The position numbers were made by a program, and so were the translations under genes. Positions 41,673 to 49,074 of a DNA stretch of 64,000 nucleotides are shown here, in pieces (positions within the stretch are counted from its first letter, which is position 1; each line of letters opens with the position of its first letter). The DNA is from JANMDU01 sp031418715. Lineage in GTDB: Bacteria > Pseudomonadota > Gammaproteobacteria > Burkholderiales > Burkholderiaceae_C. The stretch is taken from contig JANOJL010000060.1 in NCBI GenBank assembly GCA_031418715.1, forward strand, positions 62,001 to 126,000. The letters run 5' to 3'. The notes beneath the pieces are model-generated. The model had not been told where the DNA came from. It searched no databases and saw only the letters and a program-made list of their open reading frames with translations.

Positions 41673-42767
41673 CTAGCGAATCGCCAGATTTCTCTTTTCC
41701 TCAACAAAATCAAGCAGTTGCGTGACCAGATCGGATTGCGCGAGTAACCGCGCTCTGGCTGTTTTCACGCAAGCTGACCAAGCTGGTAAATCCATTGCTG
41801 GCAATTGAGCTTGGCTCAGGCCATTCCAAACCAGATGGAATTCGCGCAAATCTGGCGGCGCTTCGAGCCAATCCAAAAAGGCTTCTAGTTTGGCGGCATG
41901 TGCGCCATCGTCTTGCAGATAAATCTGCCAAACGAAGGCTTGGCCTGCCCAAATGGCCCGTACCAACGAATCTTCACCTCTAACGAAATTCAAATCACAA
42001 CTTTTGAGTAATGCGTCATAGTGTGGTTGTGGCAACAGTGATTGCTCCTGAATAAATAGCATACTACGCAGATTCCATAACGGGGAAAGGCCATTTTTTC
42101 TTAAAACTCCAGCCTTCACAGCAGCCTGCGCACGACCTTGCATCACGATCAACTGCGATGGCTTTTGCCCACACGCCAGTTGCCCCAAGAGCTGCGCCAG
42201 CGCAGACGGCTCGTAGCAAAAGAGGCTGATCCGGCGCTCAGCACTTGCTGCTGTCATGGCTTGGGTTTGAACATCGGCTTCACGAATCAAACCACCCGTA
42301 CCCGCCCTAAAGCCAGGGTAGTAAAACCATTTTTCCATGCCTTGCGCAGACCCGCTCATGACGGGCGAACGCAGGCCATGAGTACGCTCTGCATACGGCT
42401 CAGCGCTCAGGTATTCCAGATTGATCCAAACTGGCTTTTTAAAGCCAGTTTGGCTTTTACCCGTTATATTATCTGCACAGTTTGCTATTGATTTAATAGC
42501 AATCCAAGAAGGATCAATCTCACATCCAAAAGCCTCAATCACCACATCACCCGGCCGCTCATCCTGCGGCATGGGTGCATCAGGCTGCCAAACCATCACC
42601 TGCACACCCGCACAGCCCTTGGGTGCCATCCAAGCAAGCGCAGATGCATCGTCCACCCACAGCCGCACGCTCTGCTCACGAGCAGCCAGCCCACATGCAA
42701 GCCGCCAACATACGCCGATATCGCCAAAATTGTCGATCACTCGGCAGAAAATGTCCCACTGCTTCAT
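41673..42767 (-). CDS. earP: EF-P arginine rhamnosyltransferase EarP
   Basis: Transfers rhamnose from dTDP-rhamnose to Arg32 of EF-P. The 364-residue product has the EarP stretches WDIFCRVIDNFGDIGVCWRLA, IEAFGCEIDPSWIA, KKPVWINLEYLSAEPYAERTHGLRSP, GFRAGTGGLIREAD and CDLNFVRGEDSLVRAIWAGQAFVWQIY. Two copies of the dispersed repeat lie within the frame: at about residues 90-103 (AIKSIANCADNITG, just before VWINLEYLSAE) and 228-242 (PLWNLRSMLFIQEQ). Both look like inserts in regions that are shorter in other EarP proteins. The core motifs are intact, so the enzyme is probably active. Confidence 0.93.
   Translation of the reverse strand: MKQWDIFCRVIDNFGDIGVCWRLACGLAAREQSVRLWVDDASALAWMAPKGCAGVQVMVWQPDAPMPQDERPGDVVIEAFGCEIDPSWIAIKSIANCADNITGKSQTGFKKPVWINLEYLSAEPYAERTHGLRSPVMSGSAQGMEKWFYYPGFRAGTGGLIREADVQTQAMTAASAERRISLFCYEPSALAQLLGQLACGQKPSQLIVMQGRAQAAVKAGVLRKNGLSPLWNLRSMLFIQEQSLLPQPHYDALLKSCDLNFVRGEDSLVRAIWAGQAFVWQIYLQDDGAHAAKLEAFLDWLEAPPDLREFHLVWNGLSQAQLPAMDLPAWSACVKTARARLLAQSDLVTQLLDFVEEKRNLAIR
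42043..42085 (-). repeat. Dispersed repeat inside earP, C-terminal half
   Basis: On the minus strand CCCCGTTATGGAATCTGCG, then TGCTATTTATTCAGGAGC. It is read through by earP as part of SPLWNLRSMLFIQEQSL. Confidence 0.75.
42428..42451. repeat. Perfect hairpin inside earP next to a repeat copy
   Basis: AAACTGGCTTT-TT-AAAGCCAGTTT is a perfect 11-bp inverted repeat with a 2-nt centre, within the earP reading frame, 9 bp from the dispersed repeat at 42461. Confidence 0.75.
42461..42500 (+). repeat. Dispersed repeat inside earP, N-terminal half
   Basis: CCGTTATATTATCTGCACAG followed by the intact palindromic half TGCTATTGATTTAATAGC. It is antisense to earP and encodes AIKSIANCADNITG there. Confidence 0.85.
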
Positions 42768-42848
42768 AGGCAGGCGCGCTCTGATGCAGGCATCGAAAAA
42801 CTCATCGCATTTTTGCGTTTTTTGTTTGCTCTTTTCGCGTTTTTCGCG

Positions 42849-44207
42849 TTACAGAGAAGCTTCCGCCAGCGCCAATTCTCCGCGCAGCGAAAAGCCCATG
42901 CGCTGGTTGACTTCGATCTCCATGATCTGACCGGGTAAGCGCTGCATCGCCTGCTGACTGGCTGCGAAATTGATCACGCGATTGCATTCGGTGCGCCCCA
43001 TGAGTTCGGGCGCATCGGCCTTGGATTGGCGCGAAGGCCCTTCCACCAAAATCTTCACAGTCGTGCCGACCATCGCATCGCTGAAAGCATGCGTGTTGTC
43101 GTTGATGGCTTTTTGAACTTGCAGCAGGCGCTGGTGTTTTACATCGTGCGGCGTGTCGTCAGCCAGTGAAGCAGCAGGCGTGCCGGGGCGGGGGCTGAAG
43201 ATGAAGCTGAAACTGTTGTCAAACTTCATGTCTTCAATCAGCTTCATCGTCTTGGCGTGATCGTCATCCGTCTCGCCCGGAAAGCCAATGATCAGATCGG
43301 TGGACAAAGGCAAATCTGGGCGAATCGCACGCAGCTTGCGGATCGTGCTTTTGTATTGCAGACAAGTGTAGCCGCGCTTCATGGCCACCAAGATTTTGTC
43401 TGAGCCATGTTGCACAGGGAGGTGCAAATGGCTGACTAATTTGGGCAGCTTGGCATAAGCTTCGATCAGCGCAGGCGTGAATTCATTGGGATGGCTGGTG
43501 GTGTAGCGAATGCGCTCGATACCTGGAATATCGCTCACGTAATCCAGCAGCGTGGCGAAATCGCAAATCTCTGCGGTATTGCCCATCGTACCGCGATAAG
43601 CATTCACGTTTTGCCCGAGCAGATTGATCTCTTTCACGCCCAGCCCAGCGAGCTGCGCCACTTCGAGCAACACATCATCTAGCGGCCGATTGACCTCTTC
43701 ACCACGCGTGTAGGGCACCACGCAATAGCTGCAATATTTCGAGCAGCCTTCCATGATGCTCACAAACGCACTCGCACCTTCGCGCCGCGCAGGAGGCAGG
43801 TGGTCAAACTTTTCAATTTCTGGAAAGCTGATGTCGACTTGCGATTTGCGGGTTTGCTGTTGTTTTAAGAGCAACTCAGGCAGGCGGTGCAGGGTCTGCG
43901 GGCCAAACACCACATCCACATAGGGCGCACGCTTGATGATTGCATCGCCTTCTTGGCTGGCCACGCAGCCGCCCACGCCAATTTTCACGCCCTTGGCCTT
44001 CAAATGCTTGATGCGCCCCAAATCAGAAAACACCTTCTCCTGCGCCTTCTCGCGCACCGAGCAGGTGTTAAACAGCACGAGATCAGCTTCGTCCACGTTG
44101 TCTGTTTTCTCATAGCCTTCAGCGGCGTGAAGCACATCGACCATTTTGTTCGAGTCGTACTCGTTCATTTGGCAACCGAAGGTGCGGATAAATACTTTTT
44201 TGCTCAT
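42849..44207 (-). CDS. miaB: tRNA-2-methylthio-N6-dimethylallyladenosine synthase
   Basis: A radical SAM methylthiotransferase adding the 2-methylthio group to i6A37 of tRNA. Domain order: UPF0004 domain with KKVFIRTFGCQMNEYDS and conserved cysteines (NTCSVREKA, GGCVASQEG), radical SAM motif CSKYCSYC near residue 155, and a C-terminal TRAM domain (KILVEGPSRQ.., RTECNRVINF). Length of 452 residues is normal. It is read on the minus strand; an inserted repeat separates it from the downstream-divergent region. Single gene. Confidence 0.97.
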   Translation of the reverse strand: MSKKVFIRTFGCQMNEYDSNKMVDVLHAAEGYEKTDNVDEADLVLFNTCSVREKAQEKVFSDLGRIKHLKAKGVKIGVGGCVASQEGDAIIKRAPYVDVVFGPQTLHRLPELLLKQQQTRKSQVDISFPEIEKFDHLPPARREGASAFVSIMEGCSKYCSYCVVPYTRGEEVNRPLDDVLLEVAQLAGLGVKEINLLGQNVNAYRGTMGNTAEICDFATLLDYVSDIPGIERIRYTTSHPNEFTPALIEAYAKLPKLVSHLHLPVQHGSDKILVAMKRGYTCLQYKSTIRKLRAIRPDLPLSTDLIIGFPGETDDDHAKTMKLIEDMKFDNSFSFIFSPRPGTPAASLADDTPHDVKHQRLLQVQKAINDNTHAFSDAMVGTTVKILVEGPSRQSKADAPELMGRTECNRVINFAASQQAMQRLPGQIMEIEVNQRMGFSLRGELALAEASL

Positions 44208-44235
44208 GATGTGCTCGCTACTGCGAAGAAATAGA

Positions 44236-44284
44236 TGCTATTTATTTAATAGCACTTTGCGTAAGTTCTATAACGGCAAAGTGC
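44236..44284 (-). repeat. Dispersed CCGTTATA/TGCTATT repeat with perfect covarying arms
   Basis: On the minus strand CCGTTATAGAACTTACGC then the palindromic half GCTATTAAATAAATAGC. On the plus strand GCACTTTGC (44252-44260) and GCAAAGTGC (44276-44284) form a perfect 9-bp stem around the TTCTATAACG loop. It lies between miaB and the hypothetical gene. Confidence 0.9.
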
Positions 44285-44326
44285 CCAAAAGGCTTAAAAA
44301 TGCGCTATCCAAAGCGCTGCGAGCTT

Positions 44327-44851
44327 TCAGCGCTGAGGCAGTTGCCCGCGTTGTTGGCGGCCTTGTTGCTCAAAGCTGGGCAGCTGATTGAAAGGCGTTT
44401 TGCCATCGTCTTGCTTCTTGCTGTCGCCATCTGAAGCAAAAGTGAAATTGTTGGCAGGCGTGTTGGTTTTGAGCTTTTGTTTGATTTCCAGCTCATTCAA
44501 AATCCACACCTCTTGAATCTCCCCCATCGGGTTGCGCACAAAATTCACAGTCACTTCCAAATTTGTGATGCTCGCCGACATCACCATACGATGCTGCTGA
44601 TCGCGAATGCGCGAACCAGGAGACAGGCGCTCTTGCTTGCCATCTATCAAAACAAGAGGCGCTTGCACAACCTGCATTTTCCCGCGCAAAGCATGGTCAG
44701 GAAACTTGCGCAGCCCGGGCACGCCCACCTGCAAAGCCTGCTCATTCACAGGCAGCGGCGCAGAAAGCTGACCCTGTGCCATCAGCGAGGTACTCAAACC
44801 AAGCGTGAAAAGTAGAAAAAACTTGAATGCAGCAAAAAGACAGCGGTTCAT
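44327..44851 (-). CDS. Hypothetical exported protein
   Basis: A 174-residue protein with a clear signal peptide (CLFAAFKFFLLFTLGLSTSLMAQ, cleaved near MAQG). The mature part has KFPDHALRGKMQVVQAPLVLIDGKQERLSPGSRIRDQQ and VTVNFVRNPMGEIQEVWILNELE, then a Gln/Asn-rich tail. I do not recognise a domain. It is likely periplasmic. The ATG at 44851 is preferred over one nine codons upstream. The gene stands alone between a repeat and marR. Confidence 0.7.
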   Translation of the reverse strand: MNRCLFAAFKFFLLFTLGLSTSLMAQGQLSAPLPVNEQALQVGVPGLRKFPDHALRGKMQVVQAPLVLIDGKQERLSPGSRIRDQQHRMVMSASITNLEVTVNFVRNPMGEIQEVWILNELEIKQKLKTNTPANNFTFASDGDSKKQDDGKTPFNQLPSFEQQGRQQRGQLPQR

Positions 44852-44914
44852 GGTGTACATCCAGAGGCTGTTGAACATCAGGCTATTTTAAGCTGCGTAG
44901 CTGGCAGCACCAGA

Positions 44915-45343
44915 TCATTCGATCTGACTGATGCGCTTGAGCAACGCCACGAACTGCGTGCGCTCTGCTTCTGAGAGCGAAGATAGAAGGCGTTGCTGCA
45001 CTTTTTTGGCGTGTTTCTTCATGGCGAGGGTTTGCTTTTCACCCTCGGGCGTGAGCCAAAGCAGCTTGCGGCGTTTGTCGCTGAGAGAGGCTTCGCGGCG
45101 TAGCCAGCCGCGCTCCTCTAGGCGCAAGATGACGGAGCCGGAGGTGGCGGCATCGAGTGCGACGCGCTGCGCCACGGTAATTTGGTCTGCTCCCGGCTCG
45201 TCTAGCAAGGCTTGCAGGATGGCAAATTGCAAGGCTGTGACCTCAAAGCCGCCCAACTCCTCGGCAAAGATGGCTATGGAGGTTTGGTGCGCACGGCGAA
45301 TCAAATAACCGGGAGCTTGGGAAAAGTCAAAAGAGATGGCCAT
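44915..45343 (-). CDS. MarR-family regulator of the gentisate operon
   Basis: A 142-residue winged-helix regulator. LQFAILQALLDEPGADQITVAQRVALDAATSGSVILRLEERGWLRREASLSDKRRKLLWLTPEGEK is the complete MarR core, with the wing at DKRRKLL. It is divergent from the 3-hydroxybenzoate/gentisate genes and most likely represses them until an aromatic ligand binds. The ATG at 45343 is used; a longer start at 45379 is possible. A 12-bp palindrome in the intergenic region is a candidate site. Confidence 0.9.
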   Translation of the reverse strand: MAISFDFSQAPGYLIRRAHQTSIAIFAEELGGFEVTALQFAILQALLDEPGADQITVAQRVALDAATSGSVILRLEERGWLRREASLSDKRRKLLWLTPEGEKQTLAMKKHAKKVQQRLLSSLSEAERTQFVALLKRISQIE

Positions 45344-45413
45344 TGAATAAATGAATAACTGATGTGATTGTAAGCACACATACGATTAGGGTAAGTACTA
45401 AGCATGCAAATGA

Positions 45414-45425
45414 TATGTATACATA
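45414..45425. promoter_or_regulatory. Candidate MarR operator
   Basis: TATGTATACATA is a perfect 12-bp palindrome, 55 bp upstream of the monooxygenase start and about 70 bp from the marR start. MarR proteins usually bind AT-rich palindromes in such divergent regions. Confidence 0.55.
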
Positions 45426-45479
45426 CATTTAATTTATCATTCAAAGATAACGCAAAACCACCCCATTGAAGCCTTCAAC

Positions 45480-46694
45480 ATGACGTCTGCAAACTCTGCC
45501 CAACCCATCTTGATCGCAGGCGGCGGCATCGGCGGCTTGGCGGCGGCTTTCGTCTTGGGCCGCGCAGGGCATCAAGTGACGGTGCTGGAGCAGGCAGCTG
45601 AATTTGGCGAAATCGGCGCTGGCATTCAGCTCGGCCCCAATATTTTTCGCATGTTTGCGTATCTCGGGCTCACAGAGAAGATCAATAAACTCGCCTACTT
45701 CCCGCCCGCGATGGGCATGCGCGATGTGCGCACGGGAGAACTGGTGGTGCGCGTGGAAATGGGCGATGCGGCGCGGGCAGCTTACGGCGGCTTTGCGTAC
45801 GGCGTGATTTATCGCGCGGATTTGCATGATGTGCTGCTGGAGGCTTGCAAGGGTTTGAGCAACATCACGTTGCGCACAAATGCGGGCGTGTCTTCGTTTT
45901 CGCAAGATGCTTCGCAAGTTACCGCCGTGCTCAAAAACGGCGAGAGCATCCAAGGCGCTGCGCTGCTCGGTGCGGATGGCCTGTGGAGCGGCATCCGCGA
46001 AGCGATTGTGGGCGACGGAAAACCACGCGTGAGCGGACATATTGCTTATCGTGCTGTGCTAAAGAAAGAAGACGTGCCGCCAGAATTGTGGAGCGATGAA
46101 GTGCAGCTGTGGGGCGGTGAGAAAACCCATTTGGTAACGTATCCGCTGCGCCGTGGTAAGTTGTTCAATTTAGTCGCCGTGTTTCATAGCAATAAATACG
46201 ACGAAGGCTGGGATACCTATGGAGACAACAGCGAGCTCACAGAGCGTTTTGCAGACTCTCACCCAACAGTGCGCGGACTCATGGCCAAGATCAATCTCTG
46301 GAAAATGTGGGTGCTCTGCGACCGCGAGCCGGTGAAAAACTGGAGCCAAGGCCGCGTGACGCTTTTGGGCGATGCCGCACATCCGATGCTGCAATACCTC
46401 GCGCAAGGTGCAGGCCAAGCCATTGAAGATGCCGTGGTGCTCGGAAAAGCGATTGAGCATTTTAAAAATGACGGTGGCTGCGATTTTGCGAAGGCATTTT
46501 TGGCTTACCAAGAAAAGCGCTATTTACGTACCGCCCGCGTGCAGCTCACGGCGCGTTTTTATGGCGATATTTATCATGCCAGCGGCGTGACGCGCGAGCT
46601 GCGCAACAGCATGTTCCAAGGCGGCAAAGATGCTGCGGGCTTTGCAGGCTTGAAATGGATGTATGAGGGCATTGATCCCGACAACTTGTTTTGA
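45480..46694 (+). CDS. 3-hydroxybenzoate 6-monooxygenase
   Basis: A 404-residue single-component FAD monooxygenase of the UbiH/salicylate hydroxylase group. FAD motif LIAGGGIGGLAAAFVLGRAGHQV at residues 10-32, DG-type ALLGADGLWSGIR, and GRVTLLGDAAHPMLQYLAQGAGQAIEDA. The close agreement with 3-hydroxybenzoate 6-hydroxylases, together with gentisate dioxygenase directly downstream, supports conversion of 3-hydroxybenzoate to gentisate. Salicylate 5-hydroxylases are multi-component and do not fit. Confidence 0.88.
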   Translation: MTSANSAQPILIAGGGIGGLAAAFVLGRAGHQVTVLEQAAEFGEIGAGIQLGPNIFRMFAYLGLTEKINKLAYFPPAMGMRDVRTGELVVRVEMGDAARAAYGGFAYGVIYRADLHDVLLEACKGLSNITLRTNAGVSSFSQDASQVTAVLKNGESIQGAALLGADGLWSGIREAIVGDGKPRVSGHIAYRAVLKKEDVPPELWSDEVQLWGGEKTHLVTYPLRRGKLFNLVAVFHSNKYDEGWDTYGDNSELTERFADSHPTVRGLMAKINLWKMWVLCDREPVKNWSQGRVTLLGDAAHPMLQYLAQGAGQAIEDAVVLGKAIEHFKNDGGCDFAKAFLAYQEKRYLRTARVQLTARFYGDIYHASGVTRELRNSMFQGGKDAAGFAGLKWMYEGIDPDNLF

Positions 46695-46705
46695 AGGTTT
46701 GAAAC

Positions 46706-47800
46706 ATGCTTACGAAAACCCAACATCCCGACCGCGCTACGCTTTACGAAGACATGTCGCCACACCATCTGACTCCCCTGTGGGAAGTTTTGCATGCGCT
46801 CGTGCCGCCGCAGCCGAAAACGCCTTGCGTACCTGCGCTTTGGAAATACGATGAAGTGCGCCCTTTCCTTATGCGAGCAAGCGCAGCGATCACCGCCGAA
46901 GAGGCAATTCGCCGCGTCTTGATTTTGGAAAATCCTGCGCTGCGTGGGCAGTCTTGCATCACGCAATCTTTGTATGCAGGCTTGCAGCTGATCTTGCCGG
47001 GCGAGATCGCGCCTAGTCATCGACACACACAAAGCGCTTTGCGCTTCATTGTGGAAGGCTCAGGCGCGTTCACGGCAGTGGATGGCGAACGCAGCACCAT
47101 GCAGCCAGGCGATTTCATCATCACACCGAAAATGGCCTGGCACGATCACGGCTATGAAGTAAGCCGTGATCAAAAGCCAAATACACATGGGCATGATGGC
47201 AACGATCCCATGGTGTGGCTCGATGGTTTGGATATTCCAACCATTCGCTTTTTCGACGCAGGCTTTGCAGAAAACGGCGACGTGAAATCACAAGCCACCA
47301 GCAAACCCGAAGGCGCGAGCTTCGCCGCATACGGCCACAACATGGCACCCCTGCGCCGCGATTCGCCCTATGGCAACACCAGCCCAATCTTCAGCTACCC
47401 GTATGCCCGTACGCGCGAGGCGCTGCATACTTTGGAAAAATGCGAGGCCATCGACGCATGGGATGGCTTCAAGCTGCGCTACACGAATCCTCTCACGGGC
47501 GGCTCGCCGATGCCCACCATGCAAACCTACATGCAGCGTTTGCCAGCAGGCTTTGCAGGCTTGCCCTATCGGCAAACCGATGGCGCGGTGTTCAGTGTGG
47601 TCGAAGGTTCAGGCCAAGCGCTTATCGAATCTCATCATGGCAGCTATGCTTATTCCTTCAAAGCACGCGATCATTTCGTTGTGCCATCGTGGCACACTCT
47701 GCGATTGCACTCTGACGGAGGCTGCGTGTTGTTCAGTTATTCAGACCGCCCCATCCATCAATCCCTCGGTATTCACCGCGAAGAAAGGTTATCCGTATGA
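46706..47800 (+). CDS. Gentisate 1,2-dioxygenase
   Basis: A 364-residue bicupin iron dioxygenase that opens the gentisate ring to maleylpyruvate. The N-terminal cupin has the iron-binding SHRHTQSALRFIVEGSGAFTAVDGER and the PGDFIITPKMAWHDHGYE sequence; the second cupin is at VFSVVEGSGQALIESHHGSYAYSFKARDHFVVPSW. It starts 12 bp after the monooxygenase and overlaps the next gene by ATGA, so this is one operon. Confidence 0.95.
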   Translation: MLTKTQHPDRATLYEDMSPHHLTPLWEVLHALVPPQPKTPCVPALWKYDEVRPFLMRASAAITAEEAIRRVLILENPALRGQSCITQSLYAGLQLILPGEIAPSHRHTQSALRFIVEGSGAFTAVDGERSTMQPGDFIITPKMAWHDHGYEVSRDQKPNTHGHDGNDPMVWLDGLDIPTIRFFDAGFAENGDVKSQATSKPEGASFAAYGHNMAPLRRDSPYGNTSPIFSYPYARTREALHTLEKCEAIDAWDGFKLRYTNPLTGGSPMPTMQTYMQRLPAGFAGLPYRQTDGAVFSVVEGSGQALIESHHGSYAYSFKARDHFVVPSWHTLRLHSDGGCVLFSYSDRPIHQSLGIHREERLSV

Positions 47801-48492
47801 GTTACGTTGTCAATCCTCCCGCAGTCATCAGCGTACCCGTTTTAGGCACTGCCGATCATTTTCCAGTCAACCGCGTGTATTGCGTGGGCCGCAATTATGA
47901 GGAGCACGCCAAAGAAATGGGCTTCACAGGCCGCGAGCCACCTTTCTTCTTCTTGAAGCCAGCGAACGCCGTGGTCGTGGTCAATGCGGGCGAGACGGGT
48001 AGCATCGCCTACCCAACGCTCACCAAGAATTTTCACCACGAAATTGAACTCGTCGTGGCAATTGGTACAGGTGGAAAAAACATCAAAGCAGCCGATGCCG
48101 CCCAGCATATTTTTGGCTATGCCGTGGGCCTGGATATGACGCGCCGCGATCTGCAAGGCGAGATGAAAAAACTTGGCCGACCATGGTGCATCGGCAAAGG
48201 TTTTGACCAATCGGCGCCGATTGGCCCAATCGTGCCAGCTGCGCAAGCAGGCGATATCAACAACGCTGAATTAGCCATCACCGTGAATGGCGCGCATCGC
48301 CAAAAAAGTAATGTGAGCAAGCTGATTTGGAATGTGGCAGAGACGATTGAATATCTCTCTGCCGCATGGGAATTGCAGCCTGGTGATTTGATTTACACCG
48401 GCACGCCAGAAGGCGTAGGCGCTGTGGTGAGCGGCGATGAGATGCTCGGTACGGTGGCAGGTTTACCTGATCTGAAAGTACGCGTTTTATAA
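47797..48492 (+). CDS. Fumarylpyruvate hydrolase-type FAH protein
   Basis: A 231-residue fumarylacetoacetate hydrolase-family enzyme. Typical features: VNRVYCVGRNYEEHAKEMGF, PPFFFLKPANAV, HHEIELVVAIGTGGKNI with metal-binding Glu residues, YAVGLDMTRRDLQ and LIYTGTPEGVGAVVSGD. In the gentisate pathway it hydrolyses fumarylpyruvate to fumarate and pyruvate (NagK-like), or maleylpyruvate directly. No maleylpyruvate isomerase gene is adjacent. The start overlaps the dioxygenase stop. Confidence 0.9.
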   Translation: MSYVVNPPAVISVPVLGTADHFPVNRVYCVGRNYEEHAKEMGFTGREPPFFFLKPANAVVVVNAGETGSIAYPTLTKNFHHEIELVVAIGTGGKNIKAADAAQHIFGYAVGLDMTRRDLQGEMKKLGRPWCIGKGFDQSAPIGPIVPAAQAGDINNAELAITVNGAHRQKSNVSKLIWNVAETIEYLSAAWELQPGDLIYTGTPEGVGAVVSGDEMLGTVAGLPDLKVRVL

Positions 48493-48502
48493 GGGAAAAC
48501 AG

Positions 48503-48549
48503 ACTCTGCCCGTTATAGAACGTGCGCAGAGTGCTATTGTTTTGATAGT
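48503..48549 (+). repeat. Dispersed repeat with paired arms, before the TRAP genes
   Basis: CCGTTATAGAACGTGCGC then TGCTATTGTTTTGATAGT. ACTCTGC (48503-48509) and GCAGAGT (48526-48532) form a perfect 7-bp stem around the CCGTTATAGAA part. Compared with the copy at 44236 the stem differs by one C-G for T-A exchange on both sides. Confidence 0.9.
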
Positions 48550-48576
48550 ATATAGACATCACAGAAGGAACCTCAC

Positions 48577-49074
48577 TTGAAGACACTCGAACAACTGGCC
48601 AAGCTCTGCGCCATCGTCGCTGGCTTTTTGATGGTCTTCATCACCATGATGACTGTCGCCAGCGTGATTGGCCGCGACACGATTGGCAAAGCCATCACTG
48701 GCGATTTTGAATTGGCTGGTGCAGCATGCGGCGCAGCAGTGGCGCTTTTCATGCCCTGGTGCCAAATCAAGCGCGGCAACATCATTGTGGATTTCTTCAC
48801 TGCCAAAGCTAGCGAGTCCACCGTGAGTTGGCTTGATCGCATTGGCGCATTGCTGCTAGCCGTCGTGATGGCTGTGCTCGCATGGCGCACCACGCTAGGC
48901 TGCATCAGCGCTTTCAACTCCAATTCCGGCACCATGATGCTCGGCTTCCCAGAGTGGCTCGTGTATGCCTGCATCGTGCCCGGTTTGGCGCTCACAGCGT
49001 TGATTGCTCTTCATCAATTCATCCACGGTTTCTCAGCAGAGAAGTACGAAGTCAATCCGGAGCTATCGCTATGA
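48577..49074 (+). CDS. dctQ: TRAP transporter small permease
   Basis: A 165-residue DctQ-type subunit with four membrane segments. It starts at TTG (48577), supported by the AGAAGGA ribosome site 7 bp upstream; no ATG fits the frame. LAGAACGAAVALFMPWCQIKRGNIIVDFF is a typical DctQ stretch. It pairs with the DctM subunit, whose ATG overlaps its stop. Together with DctP it likely imports an aromatic acid such as 3-hydroxybenzoate or gentisate, inferred from the upstream catabolic genes. Confidence 0.9.
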   Translation: MKTLEQLAKLCAIVAGFLMVFITMMTVASVIGRDTIGKAITGDFELAGAACGAAVALFMPWCQIKRGNIIVDFFTAKASESTVSWLDRIGALLLAVVMAVLAWRTTLGCISAFNSNSGTMMLGFPEWLVYACIVPGLALTALIALHQFIHGFSAEKYEVNPELSL

